Shown here piece by piece: positions 47,233 to 55,400 of a stretch of DNA of 64,000 nucleotides (position 1 is its first letter; the number at the start of each line of letters is the position of its first letter). The position numbers and the translations under genes were made by a program. The notes beneath the pieces are model-generated. The model saw only the letters and a program-made list of their open reading frames with translations. It did not search any database and was not told the DNA's origin. Origin of the DNA: Paenibacillus sp. PCH8 (GTDB taxonomy: Bacteria; Bacillota; Bacilli; Paenibacillales; Paenibacillaceae); assembly GCF_002968835.1 (NCBI RefSeq), contig NZ_PKQK01000001.1, forward strand, positions 744,001 to 808,000, in the 5' to 3' direction.

Positions 47233-47723
47233 GAAGGAACCACACTTCCTTTACTCTTGATGAATTTACCGAATACATATCGAACGAGTGGCCCCAGAAT
47301 AATAAGTTGGTAAGGAAGCGCCAGGCTAAAATTACGAGCAATTGTATGAAGATACGTACTTAGTATGGATGCCCCAGTTAGCTGATTTGCAAGATAACCT
47401 GAAATCATTCCATACAAGGACATGATCAGAACCATCCCCATTACCATGAAAAATGACATCACTAGAACGCTTAGGATCTTGTTGGTCTTGTCAAAGGGTA
47501 AGGAAAATGCAATTTTTCTCGCCACCGGTCCTACAATGAAGGACTCCACCAGGAACGCAATGATGAAGCACAATATGAATTGCAGCAGTATTTCCAATGG
47601 GGACATCTTGCCTAGTAACCCACTATGCCATAGATTGAAGGACATCATGACCACAACCATCCCTGTACACATCATTAACCCAAAAAACACTTGTTCTTTC
47701 TTTGTTGTTGGCAATTCTCTCAT
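47226..47723 (-). CDS. DUF2798 membrane protein
   Basis: 165 residues with four membrane segments in two related halves (FFGLMMCTGMVVVMMSFNLW and VLVMSFFMVMGMVLIMSLYG), each followed by a segment ending in a conserved GPVAR/GPLVR turn. Two DUF2798 units are usual in this family. Function unknown. Confidence 0.8.
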   Translation of the reverse strand: MRELPTTKKEQVFFGLMMCTGMVVVMMSFNLWHSGLLGKMSPLEILLQFILCFIIAFLVESFIVGPVARKIAFSLPFDKTNKILSVLVMSFFMVMGMVLIMSLYGMISGYLANQLTGASILSTYLHTIARNFSLALPYQLIILGPLVRYVFGKFIKSKGSVVPSM

Positions 47724-47933
47724 CCTCTCTGTTTACTCTGACAATTATAAAGATTATGGATACCCTCACATAAGTGAACATTCTGTGAACTCCATGACGA
47801 TTGGAATGTATCTCTTGAACATTTTCACTGCGCATAAATCCAAAATCCCTAATTGACAACCCCGATTCACAGCCCTATTATATCCCTTAAAATGGCAGAA
47901 ACGAATCAACCCACTTTCAGGAGGTTTTGGAGT

Positions 47934-48101
47934 ATGAGTTCTCAAAAGCGCATGGACCACATCGGCATTACCGTTCGTGATCTGGAGACCACACTCCGTT
48001 TCTATACGGAGATTGTTGGTCTTGAATTGAAAGACCGGGTGACCCCTACGAACGGGGTTATAGGTAGAGAATCTGCATTCAGAATTGGAGCTGACGTATG
48101 A
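47934..48101 (+). pseudogene. Truncated VOC/glyoxalase-family gene
   Basis: 55 residues after AGGAGG: KRMDHIGITVRDLETTLRFYTEIVGLELKDR is the first beta-alpha-beta unit of a VOC protein with its metal-ligand His. The sequence leaves the family after TNGVI and stops within about 12 residues, so the second half and other metal ligands are absent. The stop TGA overlaps the ATG of the next gene. Looks like an internal deletion that fused the VOC start to an unrelated end. Confidence 0.7.
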
Positions 48102-48853
48102 ATATTTTGATTACTGGAGCAGCCGGAAAAATCGGAAGAGACTTGTCCCACTATTTATCAGAAGCATTCCATCTGCGTATAACCGATCTGGATATCGAAA
48201 GACTGAATGAGTATCAAGATACACGCCATGAGATTATGGCACTTGATGTGACGGAGCCAGAAGCCTGCCAGAAAGCATGTGAAGGAGTGGATGTCGTTGT
48301 ACATCTGGCTGGGGACCCCTCCCCACATGCCGGATTCTATGAATCCCTATTGGACATCAATATCAAAGGTACATTTAACATGTTCCGTGCCGCCAAGGAT
48401 CAGGGCGTGCGAAGAGTCATTCTGGCGAGTAGCGCACAGACAATTGAAGGGTATCCCATCGATGCCCAGATCTATCCCGACATGCCGACACAACCACGTA
48501 ATTTGTATGGGGTTAGCAAATGTTTTGGTGAGTCCCTCGCTTCCTACTTTGCTTACACTGAGGGCTTACAAAGTGTTGCCATACGCATAGGGGCATATGA
48601 TGATTTTCAACCGGATGGGCCACCGCTGGAGGCGCGTGATATGAGTGCTTATATTAGTCCGGCTGACCTGTGTGATTTGGTGTATAAGGCGATTACGACT
48701 AAAGAACTCGAACCGTTCACCATTCTACACGGCATTTCAAATAATCGTTTCAAACGATTAAATCTGGAATCAACGCAAAAACAGATTGGCTATGACCCCA
48801 AATCCGATGCCTTTGCACTCAGTCAGATTTCTTTATACGATACACCACGATAA
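48098..48853 (+). CDS. NAD-dependent epimerase/dehydrogenase (uronate-dehydrogenase-like)
   Basis: 251 residues of the extended SDR family: GAAGKIG at 8-14, VVVHLAGDPSP, ASSAQTIEG, and catalytic YGVSK. The length, the VHLAGDPSP and ILASSAQ motifs, and PADLCDLVYKAI resemble uronate dehydrogenase and related sugar oxidoreductases. The start overlaps the truncated VOC gene (ATGA), so translation is coupled to it. Substrate unknown. Confidence 0.8.
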   Translation: MNILITGAAGKIGRDLSHYLSEAFHLRITDLDIERLNEYQDTRHEIMALDVTEPEACQKACEGVDVVVHLAGDPSPHAGFYESLLDINIKGTFNMFRAAKDQGVRRVILASSAQTIEGYPIDAQIYPDMPTQPRNLYGVSKCFGESLASYFAYTEGLQSVAIRIGAYDDFQPDGPPLEARDMSAYISPADLCDLVYKAITTKELEPFTILHGISNNRFKRLNLESTQKQIGYDPKSDAFALSQISLYDTPR

Positions 48854-48935
48854 ACGGTTAATGGCCGATATGTACATATAACGGTCGCTTTTCTTCAGGG
48901 CACTACCTCTCTCATTGCCCTATCCAGTTCCTGAC

Positions 48936-48964
48936 TGGACAGGTATGGCCCTCTGGCCTATAAT
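48936..48964 (+). promoter_or_regulatory. Promoter of the TPP-riboswitch operon
   Basis: TGGACA, 17-base spacer, TATAAT (48959-48964). The -35 overlaps a small palindrome TCCAGT/ACTGGA. Confidence 0.7.
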
Positions 48965-48994
48965 TACACCTAGTAATGCCCGTAACTTCATAGT

Positions 48995-49086
48995 TTCCCA
49001 GGGGAGTCGGAATTGGCCGACTGAGAGTGTATCCCACCAAGATACTGACCCTTAGACCTGATCTGGATCATGCCAGCGTAGGAATC
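48995..49086 (+). ncRNA. TPP (thiamine) riboswitch
   Basis: All THI-box landmarks are in order: AGGGGAG, CTGAGAG, GACCCTTAGACCTGATCTGGATCATGCCAGCGTAGGAA (read in parts), with the closing stem TTCC/GGAA. TPP binding is expected to fold the terminator 60 bases downstream and shut off thiamine-precursor uptake. Confidence 0.96.
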
Positions 49087-49143
49087 GGAGTATATTGAAT
49101 TGGCGCAGCCTCTTTGCTGAATGCCACACCTCTAACGCCTGCA

Positions 49144-49176
49144 CGCGTCCCGGATTACCGGGGCGCTTTTTTATGT
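49144..49176 (+). terminator. Expression-platform terminator of the TPP riboswitch
   Basis: GCGTCCCGG and CCGGGGCGC around ATTA, then six T. Placed between aptamer and first gene. Confidence 0.88.
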
Positions 49177-49319
49177 TCTTTTATCTAGCGAGAGCTAAAA
49201 AAGTGACGTCATCCGGATCATAGCTGGTATAAATCTGTCGATTTATGCAAGATGCTTGGATATGAAGCCAAGGAGTACCCCGTGCCACTGGCCGGACAAC
49301 ATGAAGGAGAGAATCAGAG

Positions 49320-50360
49320 ATGACATGGCGTAAAATGACAGGACTACTACTCTTATGTGTGACACTGGTTGCCATAACCGCTTGCGGTGGCAAAGAAGCA
49401 GCACCTACAGAACAGAACGGTAGCAGCAGCACTGAAAATAGCAGTGAAGGTGACAACGCAGCCCTCAAGGATATTAAAGTGGTGCTGGACTGGACACCAA
49501 ACACGAATCATACCGGCCTGTATGCAGCCGTGGATCAAGGTTTTTACAAAGCCGAAGGCTTGAATGTTGAGATTGTGCAGCCGGGTGCCGGAGGGGCAGA
49601 TACGATGGTTGCGTCGAACGAAGTGCCTTTTGGCGTAAGCTATCAGGAAAGTGTAACTCAAGCCCGCACACAGGGTGTTCCACTTGTCTCCGTTGCAGCA
49701 GTTATTCAGCATAATACATCCGGGTTCGCTGCTCCTGCGGATCGTAACATCAAGTCACCGAAAGACTTTGAAGGTAAAACTTACGGCGGTTGGGGATCTC
49801 CTGTTGAAGAAGCCGTGATGCAATCCATTATGGAAGGCGAAGGCGCCGATGTATCCAAGGTGAAAAATATTAGCATGGGTGATGCGGACTTTTTTACCGC
49901 GGTGAAACGGGATATTGATTTTGCATGGATCTTCTACGCCTGGACCGGCATTGAAGCCGAACTGCGCGGGGAACCGATCGACATGTTATATGTGAAAGAT
50001 TATGCCGATGCACTGGATTATTACACGCCTGTGCTCGTAACTAACGAAAAGACGATTCAGAACGATCCAGAACTGGTGAAAGCATTCTTGAAAGCCACTT
50101 CCGAAGGATACCAATATGCGATTGATCATCCCGAAGATGCAGCGAACATTCTGATCAAAGCCGTACCGGATCTGGACAAGGAATTGGTGCTGGCAAGCCA
50201 GAAGTGGCTTAGTCCCAAATACAAGGACGATGCCCCGCGCTGGGGTGAACAGAAACAGGAAGTATGGCAGAACTACACCGACTGGATGTTTAGCAAGAAA
50301 CTGCTGGATGAACAGATCGATGTGAGCAAGGCATATACGAACGAGTTTTTACCCCAATAA
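49320..50360 (+). CDS. thiY: Thiamine-precursor ABC transporter, substrate-binding lipoprotein
   Basis: 346 residues: signal peptide with lipobox ITACGG, a Ser/Glu-rich linker, then the NMT1/THI5-like domain (VVLDWTPNTNHTGLYAAVDQGFY, QPGAGGADTMVASNEVPFGVSYQES). ThiY binds formylaminopyrimidine or HMP, precursors of the thiamine pyrimidine. GAAGGAG lies 10 bases before the ATG. First gene after the TPP riboswitch. A repeat element of about 186 bases separates it from the next gene. Confidence 0.9.
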   Translation: MTWRKMTGLLLLCVTLVAITACGGKEAAPTEQNGSSSTENSSEGDNAALKDIKVVLDWTPNTNHTGLYAAVDQGFYKAEGLNVEIVQPGAGGADTMVASNEVPFGVSYQESVTQARTQGVPLVSVAAVIQHNTSGFAAPADRNIKSPKDFEGKTYGGWGSPVEEAVMQSIMEGEGADVSKVKNISMGDADFFTAVKRDIDFAWIFYAWTGIEAELRGEPIDMLYVKDYADALDYYTPVLVTNEKTIQNDPELVKAFLKATSEGYQYAIDHPEDAANILIKAVPDLDKELVLASQKWLSPKYKDDAPRWGEQKQEVWQNYTDWMFSKKLLDEQIDVSKAYTNEFLPQ

Positions 50361-50388
50361 AATTTCTCATATAAAAAGAACTTAATAT

Positions 50389-50574
50389 TTACACGAGGAC
50401 GGAGAGGACAGAAATAACGTGAAAAAGCGGAGCGTTCGCCTAAAAGCTTTCTGAAAGAAAGCTGCATCGGAAGCATACGCTATCACCGGATTTTCCCTTT
50501 AGAGAAAGGGAATCAAAAAATCTGGGGATAACAGCGATTGGAGGGTTATTCTGTCATCGAAGTGGCAAGTGTAA
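50389..50574 (+). repeat. Dispersed intergenic repeat, copy B (fullest copy)
   Basis: Bounded by TTACAC and GTGTAA with a second inverted pair inside (GACAGAAATAAC and GTTATTCTGTC), i.e. imperfect terminal inverted repeats of about 30 bases. Contains GCGTTCGCCTAAAAGC, the hairpin AGCTTTC-TGAAA-GAAAGCT, CATCGGAAGCATACGC, a second perfect hairpin TTCCCTTT/AAAGGGAA, and GGGGATAACAGCGATTG. It sits inside the thiamine operon between thiY and the thiamine-binding gene. No open frame. Confidence 0.75.
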
Positions 50575-50621
50575 CCGTCATTAGTTCATTTTATATATTT
50601 TGAAAGGAGCCGTGATCTCTT

Positions 50622-50912
50622 ATGGCAAGCACATTACTCAGCATTCAGGTTATTCCCAAAACGCCTAACGGCGAGAACTCTTATCCCTACGTAGATCATG
50701 CCATTGAAGTTATTCAGCAATCTGGTTTGAAGTACCAGGTGAACCCGCTCGACACCACCATGGAGGGAGAACTGGAGGAACTGCTGGAGGTTGTCCGCAA
50801 GATGCACGAGGTACTCGTGGAGGCTGGCAGCCCAAGCATCATCTCCCAGATCAAGATCGCCCATAGCCCTACGGGCCTCAGCATGGACACCCTGACGGAG
50901 AAGTATCGCTAA
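50622..50912 (+). CDS. Thiamine-binding protein (UPF0045/MTH1187/YkoF-like)
   Basis: 96 residues; LLSIQVIPKTPNGENSYPYVDHAIEVIQQSGLKYQVNPLDTTMEGELEELLEVV is divided over the family pattern of a ferredoxin-like fold that binds thiamine or HMP. GAAAGGAG precedes the ATG. The stop overlaps the thiX start. Position inside a TPP-controlled transporter operon supports a thiamine role, possibly as a cytosolic chaperone or sensor for the imported pyrimidine (inference). Confidence 0.88.
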   Translation: MASTLLSIQVIPKTPNGENSYPYVDHAIEVIQQSGLKYQVNPLDTTMEGELEELLEVVRKMHEVLVEAGSPSIISQIKIAHSPTGLSMDTLTEKYR

Positions 50913-51673
50913 TGCATGCCTATTTCAAAAGTATATGGCCGCCCCTTGTGGCGGTTATTCTCTTTATAGCGATATGGCAGGGAGCTGTCTCCTTGTTTCA
51001 TATCGAGAAATGGATGCTGCCGGCACCATCCGACATCGCCCGCGAAGCGGCATCCCAGGCCGAGCGACTTGGCATGCACGCTTCCGCTACCATTCAGTTG
51101 ACCCTGATCGGATTCGCGGCTGGCACAGCGGTTGGATTGCTGATTGCGATGGTGCTACACTTGGTCCCTTTTCTCAAGTCAGCTCTGTATCCTTTACTTA
51201 TTCTTAGTCAAAATATCCCGACCATCGCGCTCGCACCGCTCCTGTTAATCTGGTTCGGATTTGGGCTACTGCCCAAGCTGATTACCATCATCCTGGTCTG
51301 CTTCTTCCCCGTGGCGGTGGCGGCCATGGACGGCTTGACCCGTACTGATGCAGCCATGATGAACTATATGCGTATGGCTGGTGCGAAGCGCCATCATATC
51401 TTCTGGAAGCTGGAGTTGCCTCATGCGCTGCCATCCGTGTTCTCCGGTGTCAAAATTGCTGCTACCTATAGCGTAATGGGTGCCATTATCGCGGAATGGA
51501 TCGGAGCAGACAAGGGCATTGGCTATTATATGATGCTGCAAAAGTCGGCCTACCGCACAGATCGCCTATTCGTTGCGATCATGATTATTGTCGCGCTCAG
51601 TCTGCTGCTATTCCTGCTCATTGCCCTGCTGGAGAAGCTGCTCGTGCGCTGGCGACCACAGAAGCGACAATAA
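50912..51673 (+). CDS. thiX: Thiamine-precursor ABC transporter permease
   Basis: 253 residues with six membrane segments and the permease loop YMRMAGAKRHHIFWKLELPHALP that docks to the ATPase. Same family as SsuC/TauC permeases; assigned to thiamine precursors by its operon. The ATG shares its A with the previous stop (TAATG). Confidence 0.9.
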   Translation: MHAYFKSIWPPLVAVILFIAIWQGAVSLFHIEKWMLPAPSDIAREAASQAERLGMHASATIQLTLIGFAAGTAVGLLIAMVLHLVPFLKSALYPLLILSQNIPTIALAPLLLIWFGFGLLPKLITIILVCFFPVAVAAMDGLTRTDAAMMNYMRMAGAKRHHIFWKLELPHALPSVFSGVKIAATYSVMGAIIAEWIGADKGIGYYMMLQKSAYRTDRLFVAIMIIVALSLLLFLLIALLEKLLVRWRPQKRQ

Positions 51674-51820
51674 AGCGTGCAACCTTTCCAAAAGGTACGT
51701 ATTGGCATATTGGCATAGCGGTTGTAGCTAACACGTACACATCTCACAATGAGTAGTCATTCTTATCGTGCGACGGAAAAATAAGATGATGTAATTTGTA
51801 TATTAGGATGTGATAACAAT

Positions 51821-52744
51821 ATGAATTGGCAACAGGACAAACAAGTGCAATCCAGACTTGATGCGAGCACAAGCGAGCCAAAACACAATGATATGCTTAA
51901 TGCAGCTAGTCTGGATCAACCTGACAATACAACTTCAGCTCAGGTCACCGATTCGCCTGCACTGGACGTCGTTAATGTTCATTCATCATTCCGCGAACGG
52001 CGGAGCAGACTGCCCGTTCTGAACGGTCTGTCCCTGACCGTGAAGCAAGGTGAGTTTGTCGCCATCGTTGGGCCTTCCGGCTGTGGCAAAAGTACGCTGT
52101 TCCATATCATCGGCGGTCTGCTGAAACCACAGAAAGGCCAGATCCGGATGAACGGTCAGCCAGTTACAGGACAGCGTGGCAACATCAGCTATATGCCGCA
52201 ACAGCCTGCCCTCTTCCCCTGGCGAACCATTGAAGAAAACGTGCTGCTTGCCGGTGAAGTCGCTTCAGCCTCTGCAAGTGCTGCTCCTAGAGCTGAAGCA
52301 CTTGCAGAGGCTCGGAAGTGGTTAAGCAGTGTAGGTCTTGCCGGGTTCGAACAGGCATATCCTCACATGCTATCGGGCGGAATGCAGCAACGGGCTGCAT
52401 TTCTACGCGCTCTGCTCAGTCCGCAGGAACTCATGCTACTGGACGAACCTTTCAGCGCGCTGGATGCACTGACCCGTAGCGACATGCAGCGCTGGCTACT
52501 CGATATCTGGGAACAGAACCGCCGCTCGGTGCTGTTCATCACCCATAATATCGAAGAAGCATTGCTGCTTGCGGATCGGGTCTATGTATTATCCAACCGA
52601 CCTGCAACGGTGTTGCACGAGGTACATGTTCCTTTTGATCGCCCAAGACGAGAAGAAATTACGGAGGAATCCGCTTTTCTGGAGCGTAAACGGCAGATTG
52701 CTAAGTGGATGAGAGAAGAACAGCAGAAAGCCCGCCTATCTTGA
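51821..52744 (+). CDS. thiZ: Thiamine-precursor ABC transporter ATPase
   Basis: 307 residues. A poorly conserved polar leader of about 45 residues precedes the nucleotide domain: Walker [10 protein letters not shown], signature LSGGMQQRAAFLRAL, Walker B LMLLDEPFSALD, switch ITHNIEEAL. AGGATGTG precedes the ATG. An Ala/Ser-rich insert (VASASASAAPRAEALAEA) lies between the Q-loop and the signature. About 150 bases separate it from thiX. Confidence 0.9.
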   Translation: MNWQQDKQVQSRLDASTSEPKHNDMLNAASLDQPDNTTSAQVTDSPALDVVNVHSSFRERRSRLPVLNGLSLTVKQGEFVAIVGPSGCGKSTLFHIIGGLLKPQKGQIRMNGQPVTGQRGNISYMPQQPALFPWRTIEENVLLAGEVASASASAAPRAEALAEARKWLSSVGLAGFEQAYPHMLSGGMQQRAAFLRALLSPQELMLLDEPFSALDALTRSDMQRWLLDIWEQNRRSVLFITHNIEEALLLADRVYVLSNRPATVLHEVHVPFDRPRREEITEESAFLERKRQIAKWMREEQQKARLS

Positions 52745-52848
52745 TAGCGCGGGTTTTAAGTTATTTTTTTCCTTTAATGGGTGATCCACCACAGGAAACC
52801 CTGCGTAACTATAGTTAAATACATATGAACCCAAGGAGGAAACCCCTC

Positions 52849-53655
52849 ATGAAATCTCAAACTTTCGCACCATTAATTGATGCCCACATTCACTTGGACC
52901 AGTATAGCCCTGACGAACAACGTGAGATGCTGCTCTCTTTCCCGTCCCAGCACGTTGAAGCAATGATCGCTGTGTCCATGAACCTGCCCTCTGCCCAGAC
53001 TAATCTGGAGCTTGCCAAGCAACATCCCCGCACCGTGTACCCTGCCTTCGGCTTCCACCCGGAGCAACCCCTGCCACCCTTACCCGAACAAGAGACATTC
53101 TTCAATTGGATCGAACAGCATGTCGGACAGGCCATCGCAATCGGGGAGGTCGGACTTCCCTATTACAACCGTCAGGAAGCAGAGCAGGCCGGGCTGAGCT
53201 TTGATCAGAGTGGATATGTTGACCTGCTCGAACGCTTCATCCAGCTCGCCAAAAAGCACAATAAACCGCTCGTTCTCCATGCTGTATATGAAGATGCCAA
53301 TATCGTCTGTGATCTGCTGGAGCAATATCAGTTCCGACGTGCCCATTTCCACTGGTTCAAAGGATCACGCCAGACCGTCCAGCGCATGGCTGACAATGGT
53401 TATTTCATCTCTTTCACACCGGATATTCAATACGAAGAGGAGATTCGGGAACTGGCCCGGCAATATCCAGCCGAACAAGTCATGGCCGAGACCGACGGCC
53501 CCTGGCCCTTCGAGGGACCGTTTCAGGGACGAATGACACACCCTGCGATGACGAGACAAGTCATTCAGGCCTGGAGTGAAATTACCGGGATGGGAACCGA
53601 GCAAGCAACTCGCCTCTTTTACCGGAATACGAAGCGGTTCTACGGCTTAACCTGA
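52849..53655 (+). CDS. TatD-family metal-dependent hydrolase
   Basis: 268 residues from ATG 52849, after AGGAGG at 9 bases; an upstream ATG (52825) overlaps that site. Metal ligands follow the TatD pattern: DAHIHLD near the start, GEVGLPYY, LVLHAVYED, HFHWFKGS and AETDGPW. Family members are DNases or act on small amide/ester bonds. It follows thiZ by about 100 bases without an obvious terminator, so it may belong to the thiamine transcript; a salvage role is speculative. Confidence 0.85.
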   Translation: MKSQTFAPLIDAHIHLDQYSPDEQREMLLSFPSQHVEAMIAVSMNLPSAQTNLELAKQHPRTVYPAFGFHPEQPLPPLPEQETFFNWIEQHVGQAIAIGEVGLPYYNRQEAEQAGLSFDQSGYVDLLERFIQLAKKHNKPLVLHAVYEDANIVCDLLEQYQFRRAHFHWFKGSRQTVQRMADNGYFISFTPDIQYEEEIRELARQYPAEQVMAETDGPWPFEGPFQGRMTHPAMTRQVIQAWSEITGMGTEQATRLFYRNTKRFYGLT

Positions 53656-53727
53656 GTACACTCAGATCGAAGCAAGCTCGCTCGCTTGTCCTGTCAGCAC
53701 AGACAACACCTTACAACTCAGCACAAA

Positions 53728-53762
53728 GAAGCCAGTCGGCTTATTCCCGACTGGCTTTTATT
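53728..53762 (+). terminator. Terminator after the TatD gene
   Basis: AAGCCAGTCGG and CCGACTGGCTT around seven bases, then TTATT. Confidence 0.85.
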
Positions 53763-53791
53763 CCACCATATATATAATTTAAACCATATAT

Positions 53792-53886
53792 TTACACAAG
53801 AACGTAGCGGACAGAAATAACCTGAAGAAGCAGAGCGTTCGCCTAAAGGCTTACTGAAAGCAAGCTCATCGGAGTGGCAAGTGTAT
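53792..53886 (+). repeat. Dispersed intergenic repeat, copy C (internally deleted)
   Basis: Starts TTACAC, ends GTGTAT. Matches copy B through GGACAGAAATAAC, GAGCGTTCGCCTAAA and the hairpin, then jumps from CATCGG to AGTGGCAAGTGTA. About 90 bases of copy B are missing between two near-identical CATCG(G/A)A sequences. The hairpin has changed bases but still mostly pairs. Confidence 0.75.
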
Positions 53887-53902
53887 CTATCTTCAGTTCA
53901 AC

Positions 53903-54646
53903 TTAACGCTTCAAGAATCCTTTGCCTTCCAGGAACGGCTTCATCTGAAGACGCGTCGGCTCCGTAAGACGCTTCGCCATCAGTTCGGACCAAGGTGTTG
54001 TCCGTTCACCATGGGTCCGTTCTTTCATATATGCTGTCGTGGTCTCGTCATAATGCTCGACACCCTTCAGGCTCTGTTCGGCATTATAACAATTATGATG
54101 CAGTACTGCATCCAGTGGCAGACGTGGCCGAATTCCCGTTTCCTGATCAGCAACGCCAATACACATGCCATACACCGGATATACACCCTCTGGTAATCCC
54201 AGCAGCTCGGCAACTTCCTCTATACGGGTACGAAGCCCACCGATATATACAATCCCGAAACCGAGGGATTCAGCTGCAAGAGCCGCATTCTGTGAAGCCA
54301 GTGCAGCATCAATCGTAGCCACCATGAAATTCTCTGTCGTATCGGCATATGACTCCTTCTCGGGGAGATGACGTTTCGCAGCATCGCTCAATCGGTACAG
54401 ATCCGCACACCATACTAGAAAGACTGGACATTCATTAACGTAAGTCTGATTGCCCGCCAGTTCAGCAAGCTTGGCTTTCTGCTCCGATTCAGTCACCGCA
54501 ATTACCGTATAGGCCTGCACACTGCTTGAAGAGGAAGCCATCTGCCCAGCTGATACGATGGCAGCAAGCTGTTCTTCACTTACCGGGTCTGGCTTGAATT
54601 TCCGTACGGAGCGGTGTTTCATCATCAATTCAATGGTTTCATTCAT
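53903..54646 (-). CDS. nfrA: NADPH-dependent flavin oxidoreductase (NfrA/nitroreductase family)
   Basis: 247 residues: FMN-binding HRSVRKFKPDPV at about 11-22, ASSSSSVQAYTVIAV, AAESLGFGIVYIGGLR and the C-terminal extension typical of NfrA/NfsA (HYDETTTAYMKERT). Reduces nitro compounds, quinones or FMN with NADPH. GGAG lies 9 bases before the ATG. It overlaps the TetR gene by eight bases and so shares its transcript. Confidence 0.9.
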   Translation of the reverse strand: MNETIELMMKHRSVRKFKPDPVSEEQLAAIVSAGQMASSSSSVQAYTVIAVTESEQKAKLAELAGNQTYVNECPVFLVWCADLYRLSDAAKRHLPEKESYADTTENFMVATIDAALASQNAALAAESLGFGIVYIGGLRTRIEEVAELLGLPEGVYPVYGMCIGVADQETGIRPRLPLDAVLHHNCYNAEQSLKGVEHYDETTTAYMKERTHGERTTPWSELMAKRLTEPTRLQMKPFLEGKGFLKR

Positions 54647-55238
54647 GGCTGTTCACTCCCAATCCTCGAAGTACGAATTCAATCGTCTGCTCAGCAAGTT
54701 CGTCTGTATTCATACCCTCATAGTCAAATCCAAAACGTGAGTTCTTCGCCCGTTTGTGCGCGAGTGCAGCACCCATAACCTGAAGCATGGCATACGATAC
54801 GGATTCGATGTGGAACAAGTTCTGGTCTTTGCCTTCTTGAAGCAGGTCCTTCACTTTGGTCCAGACAGGGTCCAGATAACGAAATACAGTAGCTGTACGC
54901 TGCGTGCGCAGTGTAATCTCCAACTGTACAATATCGCTCATCTCCTGATCCTTCATCGTAAACTTCACAACTTCACCGACAATTCGGCGGACACCTTCCA
55001 CAGGGGACATTGATTCCGCAGCAGCCAGCATATTCAACATATGATCAGGAAAGAAGTGCTCAAATAACGCTTCGAACACCTTTTCTTTTCCGCCAAAATG
55101 GTACGAGACCAGTGAAACATTGGCACCCGCCTCATCACAGATTTGACGAACACTTGTCCCGTCATACCCTTGCCGTGCAAAAAGTTTCTTGGCTGCAAGC
55201 AATATCCTCGTTTTGATATCCAATTCCGGTTCCGTCAT
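54639..55238 (-). CDS. TetR-family repressor
   Basis: 199 residues. Helix-turn-helix at about 28-50 (TSVRQICDEAGANVSLVSYHFGGKEKVF); the C-terminal ligand domain resembles TetR_C/CecR-like regulators. Lies between the exporter-like permease and nfrA on the same strand. Palindromes in the promoter of the permease are good candidates for its operator, giving autoregulated control of all three genes (inference). Confidence 0.88.
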   Translation of the reverse strand: MTEPELDIKTRILLAAKKLFARQGYDGTSVRQICDEAGANVSLVSYHFGGKEKVFEALFEHFFPDHMLNMLAAAESMSPVEGVRRIVGEVVKFTMKDQEMSDIVQLEITLRTQRTATVFRYLDPVWTKVKDLLQEGKDQNLFHIESVSYAMLQVMGAALAHKRAKNSRFGFDYEGMNTDELAEQTIEFVLRGLGVNSHE

Positions 55239-55323
55239 TCCGTTCCGCTCCTCTTGTCCGTTCTCTTCATTCGCCCCAGCCCAAGGACTGCAACCCGGTA
55301 CGCTATCTTTCTATTATATTACA

Positions 55324-55357
55324 CCAAGCACCCCGATGAAAATCACCGGGGTGCTTG
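55324..55357 (-). terminator. Hairpin downstream of the ABC-2 permease gene
   Basis: CCAAGCACCCC and GGGGTGCTTGG are perfect. No T-run follows on the minus strand, so it may attenuate rather than end transcription into the TetR gene. Confidence 0.5.
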
Positions 55358-55400
55358 GCCTGTCTAAGGATGACATGGCATCTGCCATATCAGTTATGCT

